NCBI GenBank assembly: GCA_945871915.1 | Contig: CAMBXO010000005.1 | Location: 121,144-185,143, forward strand | DNA: 64,000 bases | Reading direction: 5' to 3' | Source: Singulisphaera sp. GP187 | GTDB taxonomy: Bacteria; Planctomycetota; Phycisphaerae; Phycisphaerales; SM1A02 | In this document: positions 61,801 through 64,000 of the stretch, piece after piece | Layout of the letters: every line of letters begins with the position of its first letter | How positions within the stretch are numbered: the stretch's first letter is position 1 | Position numbers and translations under genes: made by a program | Notes under the pieces: generated by a model | Seen by the model: only the letters and a program-made list of their open reading frames with translations | Database searches by the model: none | Told to the model about the DNA's origin: nothing

Positions 61801-63204
61801 ATGATTGACCCGAAGGCTCTTCGAGAAAACCCAACGAAATTTCGTCAAGGTGCTGCGGACAAGGGTGTGGTGATCGACTTTGATCGCCTGATCGCCCTGG
61901 ATGAGCGTCGCCGCGCCGTGATGACCGATTTGGAATCTCGGCGTGCCGAACAGGGTCGCCTTGGCAAAGAAACCGGGCCAAAGATGGGGCAGCTCAAGGG
62001 CAAATTAAAAGCGGCCATGGGCGCGGAGGCCGCCGCGATTTCAGCCGAACTTGCGGAATTGGAGCGCAAACCGCAATCGCTCAAGGCTCAGATTGCGGCA
62101 TTGGAATTGGAATTGGCCAGCGTGGAGCCAGCATGGCGAGAGTTGCTGATGACGGTTCCGCAGCCGCCGGCAGCGGATGTTCCAAAGGGCACCGGGGCAC
62201 AGGACAACAAGGAGTTGCGGCGATGGAATCCCAAAGGATTCGACTCCACCAAAAGTTTCGAGGCCCAACGCGGTTTCAAACCCAAGACGCATCTTGAATT
62301 GGTTCGGGATCTCAAGCTTGCCGACTTTGAGCGTGGCGTAAAAATGTCTGGCACTCGCCACTATGTACTCACGGGCATGGGCATGCGATTGCATCAGGCG
62401 GTGCTTCGCTACGCACTGGATTTTATGGCGGACAAGCGGGGCTTTACGCCAATGGGCGTGCCGGTGATTGTGCGCGAAGAGTGCATGATGGGCACGGGGT
62501 TCTTTCCGTTTGGGCGCGAACAGGCCTATCACATTGAGGAATCCAAACGAGGCAACGCGCACGATCTGTTTCTAACGGGAACAGGCGAAGTGGGTTTGAT
62601 GGGTCTGCATGCAGATGAAATTCTTTCTGCAAGTGATCTGCCGCGAACCTATTGCACGCTCAGCACGTGCTTTCGACGCGAAGCAGGGGCCAGCGGCAAG
62701 GACACCGCGGGTCTGTATCGCATTCATCAATTTGACAAGGTGGAACAGGTGGTGGTGTGCCAGGCTCTTGAATCAGAAAGTCGAACATGGCACGCTCACA
62801 TGATGGAGAGTGTGGAAATGATTTTGCAGTCGCTTGGGTTGCCCTATCGATTGTTGCAATGCTGCACCGGTGATCTTGGAATGAAAAACGAGGACATGGT
62901 GGACATTGAATGCTGGATGCCGGGTCGTGGCGACGATGGTGCCGATGGGCGTCCGACGGGCGACTGGGGGGAAACCCATTCGGCGAGCAGGCTTGGTGAT
63001 TACCAGTGTCGGAGATTGAATCTGCGGTATCGAGATGGGGAGGGTCGCACGCAATTTGCTTACGCGCTCAATAACACGGTGATCGCAAGCCCGCGTGTGT
63101 TGATTCCGATTCTGGAAATGCATCAGCAGAAGGACGGAAGTGTGGAAATTCCCGCTCCGCTTCGTGTGCATTGCGGCGGTGCAACGCACCTGCGTCCGGC
63201 CTGA
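61801..63204 (+). CDS. serS: Serine-tRNA ligase
   Basis: Class II synthetase for tRNA-Ser. The 467 residues begin MIDPKALRENPTKFRQGAAD, followed by the long coiled-coil tRNA-binding arm (about 30-110), then the catalytic core with LYRIHQFDKVEQVVVC, TYCTLSTCFRREAGASGKDT (motif 2) and ALNNTVIASPRVLIPILE (motif 3). Compared with the usual 420-430 residues there are short insertions in the arm and near residue 385 (PGRGDDGADGRPTGDW). A tRNA-Asn gene follows in the same direction. Confidence 0.96.
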   Translation: MIDPKALRENPTKFRQGAADKGVVIDFDRLIALDERRRAVMTDLESRRAEQGRLGKETGPKMGQLKGKLKAAMGAEAAAISAELAELERKPQSLKAQIAALELELASVEPAWRELLMTVPQPPAADVPKGTGAQDNKELRRWNPKGFDSTKSFEAQRGFKPKTHLELVRDLKLADFERGVKMSGTRHYVLTGMGMRLHQAVLRYALDFMADKRGFTPMGVPVIVREECMMGTGFFPFGREQAYHIEESKRGNAHDLFLTGTGEVGLMGLHADEILSASDLPRTYCTLSTCFRREAGASGKDTAGLYRIHQFDKVEQVVVCQALESESRTWHAHMMESVEMILQSLGLPYRLLQCCTGDLGMKNEDMVDIECWMPGRGDDGADGRPTGDWGETHSASRLGDYQCRRLNLRYRDGEGRTQFAYALNNTVIASPRVLIPILEMHQQKDGSVEIPAPLRVHCGGATHLRPA

Positions 63205-63289
63205 TTCATTGCGAAAGTGTGCAAGCAAGGGGCAGGAGCGAAAGGGAAGTGTGAGCGGGTGTCCGTCGCCACGCTCATGGGCTCGGCGG

Positions 63290-63295
63290 TATATT
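63290..63295 (+). promoter_or_regulatory. Possible -10 box of the tRNA-Asn gene
   Basis: TATATT lies 12 bases before the mature tRNA 5' end, a suitable -10 distance. No convincing -35 is found 16-18 bases upstream, so this is weak. Confidence 0.3.
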
Positions 63296-63307
63296 GCCGC
63301 GCCTCAT

Positions 63308-63379
63308 TCCCCTGTAGCTCAATGGTAGAGCGGGCGGCTGTTAACCGCCAGGTTACTGGTTCGAGTCCAGTCGGGGGAG
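63308..63379 (+). tRNA. tRNA-Asn(GUU)
   Basis: Seventy-two bases fold as a cloverleaf: acceptor TCCCCTG with CGGGGGA (one T-G pair), D arm GCTCAATGGTAGAGC, anticodon arm GGCGG-CTGTTAA-CCGCC with anticodon GTT, T arm ACTGG-TTCGAGT-CCAGT, discriminator G. The 3' CCA is not encoded. Its 3' end overlaps the last 27 bases of the opposite-strand gene at 63353-64000. Confidence 0.97.
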
Positions 63380-64000
63380 TTTGATGGCGGTAGTGCTGAG
63401 CGCGCTCGCACCGTCGTTGCCTTTCAACACAGCCTCCGACGCAATCACACCAAAACTTGCCCACTCAGGCAGCTGTGAAGTTTCGATGAGTCGCTTCATT
63501 GCAAGCGGTTCATTCATGGCGATGTGTCGTGCATGCATCGCTAGACCAAACCCAAGCGTGGCGCGATCCACGCCAAGACCAAGCGGACCATCTTTGGGCA
63601 CCAGCGAGTCAGCGGCAAGGTCGCCTTTGAATGCAAGACAGAGTTGGTGATAGGTGCGGTTTTCCAATATCTCCATGTTCGCGTGCACTCGCTGCAACGC
63701 TTGCATGGCCGCCGCCGCATGGCCCCGTTCAAACTCCGTGATGGCAAGCCAATAAATGGCTGCCACACGTGAGTCATCGTTGTTTGCTCGATCAACCGTT
63801 TGACGCCACGCCGCCGCCGCGGCCGCCGCATCGAGCGAACCATTTTTGGCTCCAGCACATTCACCTTGCAGAAAGAAAGCCAATGCAAGGTGATAATCAA
63901 TGTTTCCCTGCAGAGTTGTTCGAGGTCCGCCGGGCGAAGGGATGCCATCAGGCTCCACGTGTTCTGGCAGCGACCGTGCAAGTTGTTGGGCCTGTGCCAA
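63353..64000 (-). CDS. Helical TPR-like protein, partial at right edge
   Basis: An open frame of 215 codons enters from the right edge on the minus strand. It is Ala-rich and helical, with a seven-alanine run and repeats of TPR-like spacing (NIDYHLALAFFLQGECAGA, AAIYWLAITEFERGHAAAA). Its last nine codons, ending LPRLDSNQ, and the TAA stop fall inside the T arm and acceptor strand of tRNA-Asn on the other strand. The start is outside the window. The family is unknown; the C-terminal residues may not be conserved because the tRNA fixes their sequence. Confidence 0.6.
   Translation of the reverse strand: MAQAQQLARSLPEHVEPDGIPSPGGPRTTLQGNIDYHLALAFFLQGECAGAKNGSLDAAAAAAAWRQTVDRANNDDSRVAAIYWLAITEFERGHAAAAMQALQRVHANMEILENRTYHQLCLAFKGDLAADSLVPKDGPLGLGVDRATLGFGLAMHARHIAMNEPLAMKRLIETSQLPEWASFGVIASEAVLKGNDGASALSTTAIKLPRLDSNQ

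Noticed and set aside
63308..63379. Mobile element integrated at tRNA-Asn
   Set aside because: No integrase and no repeated tRNA 3' end is visible within the window; only an overlap with a coding region is seen.

Overview
The window looks like chromosomal DNA of a moderately GC-rich Gram-negative-type bacterium, most likely a member of Planctomycetota (perhaps Phycisphaerae). That placement is an inference. It rests on the gene order (a broken ribosomal-protein operon without rpmD before rplO or rpsD before rpoA), on multi-gene ExbB/ExbD operons of large unrecognised periplasmic repeat proteins, and on zinc-free L36 and L31. Start codons are often GTG, adjacent genes commonly overlap by 1-4 bases, and Shine-Dalgarno sites are frequently weak. 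I see no phage, plasmid, insertion sequence or CRISPR array; almost everything is core or lineage-specific chromosomal gene content.

Layout. 1-6011 (+): end of the spc/alpha ribosomal operon: tail of probable S5, L15, SecY, methionine aminopeptidase, IF-1, L36, S13, S11, RNA polymerase alpha, L17. 6123-9143: a terminator, an NlpC/P60-like secreted protein (-), pheS and a TPR-like protein (+). 9144-21812 (-): one long run of genes read leftward: pyrH-frr-nrdR-thrS-infC, then argR-argC-argB-argF-argG-argH(A)-argJ. This encodes nucleotide and translation functions followed by nearly complete arginine biosynthesis (only argD is missing), with an ArgR-type operator at the argR start and an argininosuccinate lyase fused to a GNAT acetyltransferase. 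21931-30321 (+): a tightly coupled seven-gene operon of a vWA membrane protein, a small secreted protein, ExbB, two ExbDs and two very large envelope proteins. This is the most interesting candidate for an undescribed system.

30296-34514 (-): reverse transsulfuration (cystathionine beta-synthase and a cystathionine gamma-lyase/synthase-type enzyme) with an FAD oxidoreductase. 34549-40463: two 16S rRNA methyltransferases (RsmJ, RsmE), tRNA-Ala(UGC), an SH3-like secreted protein divergent from a TolC-family lipoprotein, and a Sua5/TsaC enzyme. 40460-44261: dispersed and heptamer repeats, a double-VOC protein, a YcaQ-like DNA glycosylase, and DUF1579-like and DUF899-like proteins. 44265-47525 (-): hutH-hutU histidine degradation. 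47653-52508 (+): membrane protein, PfkB kinase, dipeptidyl peptidase IV-like enzyme and MurQ. 52583-64000: HU-like protein, UDP-glucose dehydrogenase, Ogt, GlyA, fatty-acid desaturase, rpmE-prfA, a methyltransferase, a DEAD-box helicase, SerS, tRNA-Asn(GUU) and a partial gene running off the right edge.

Convergent gene pairs are usually separated by inverted repeats that probably terminate transcription from both sides. A 24-base repeat occurs twice in the window, each time containing the stop codon of the upstream gene.
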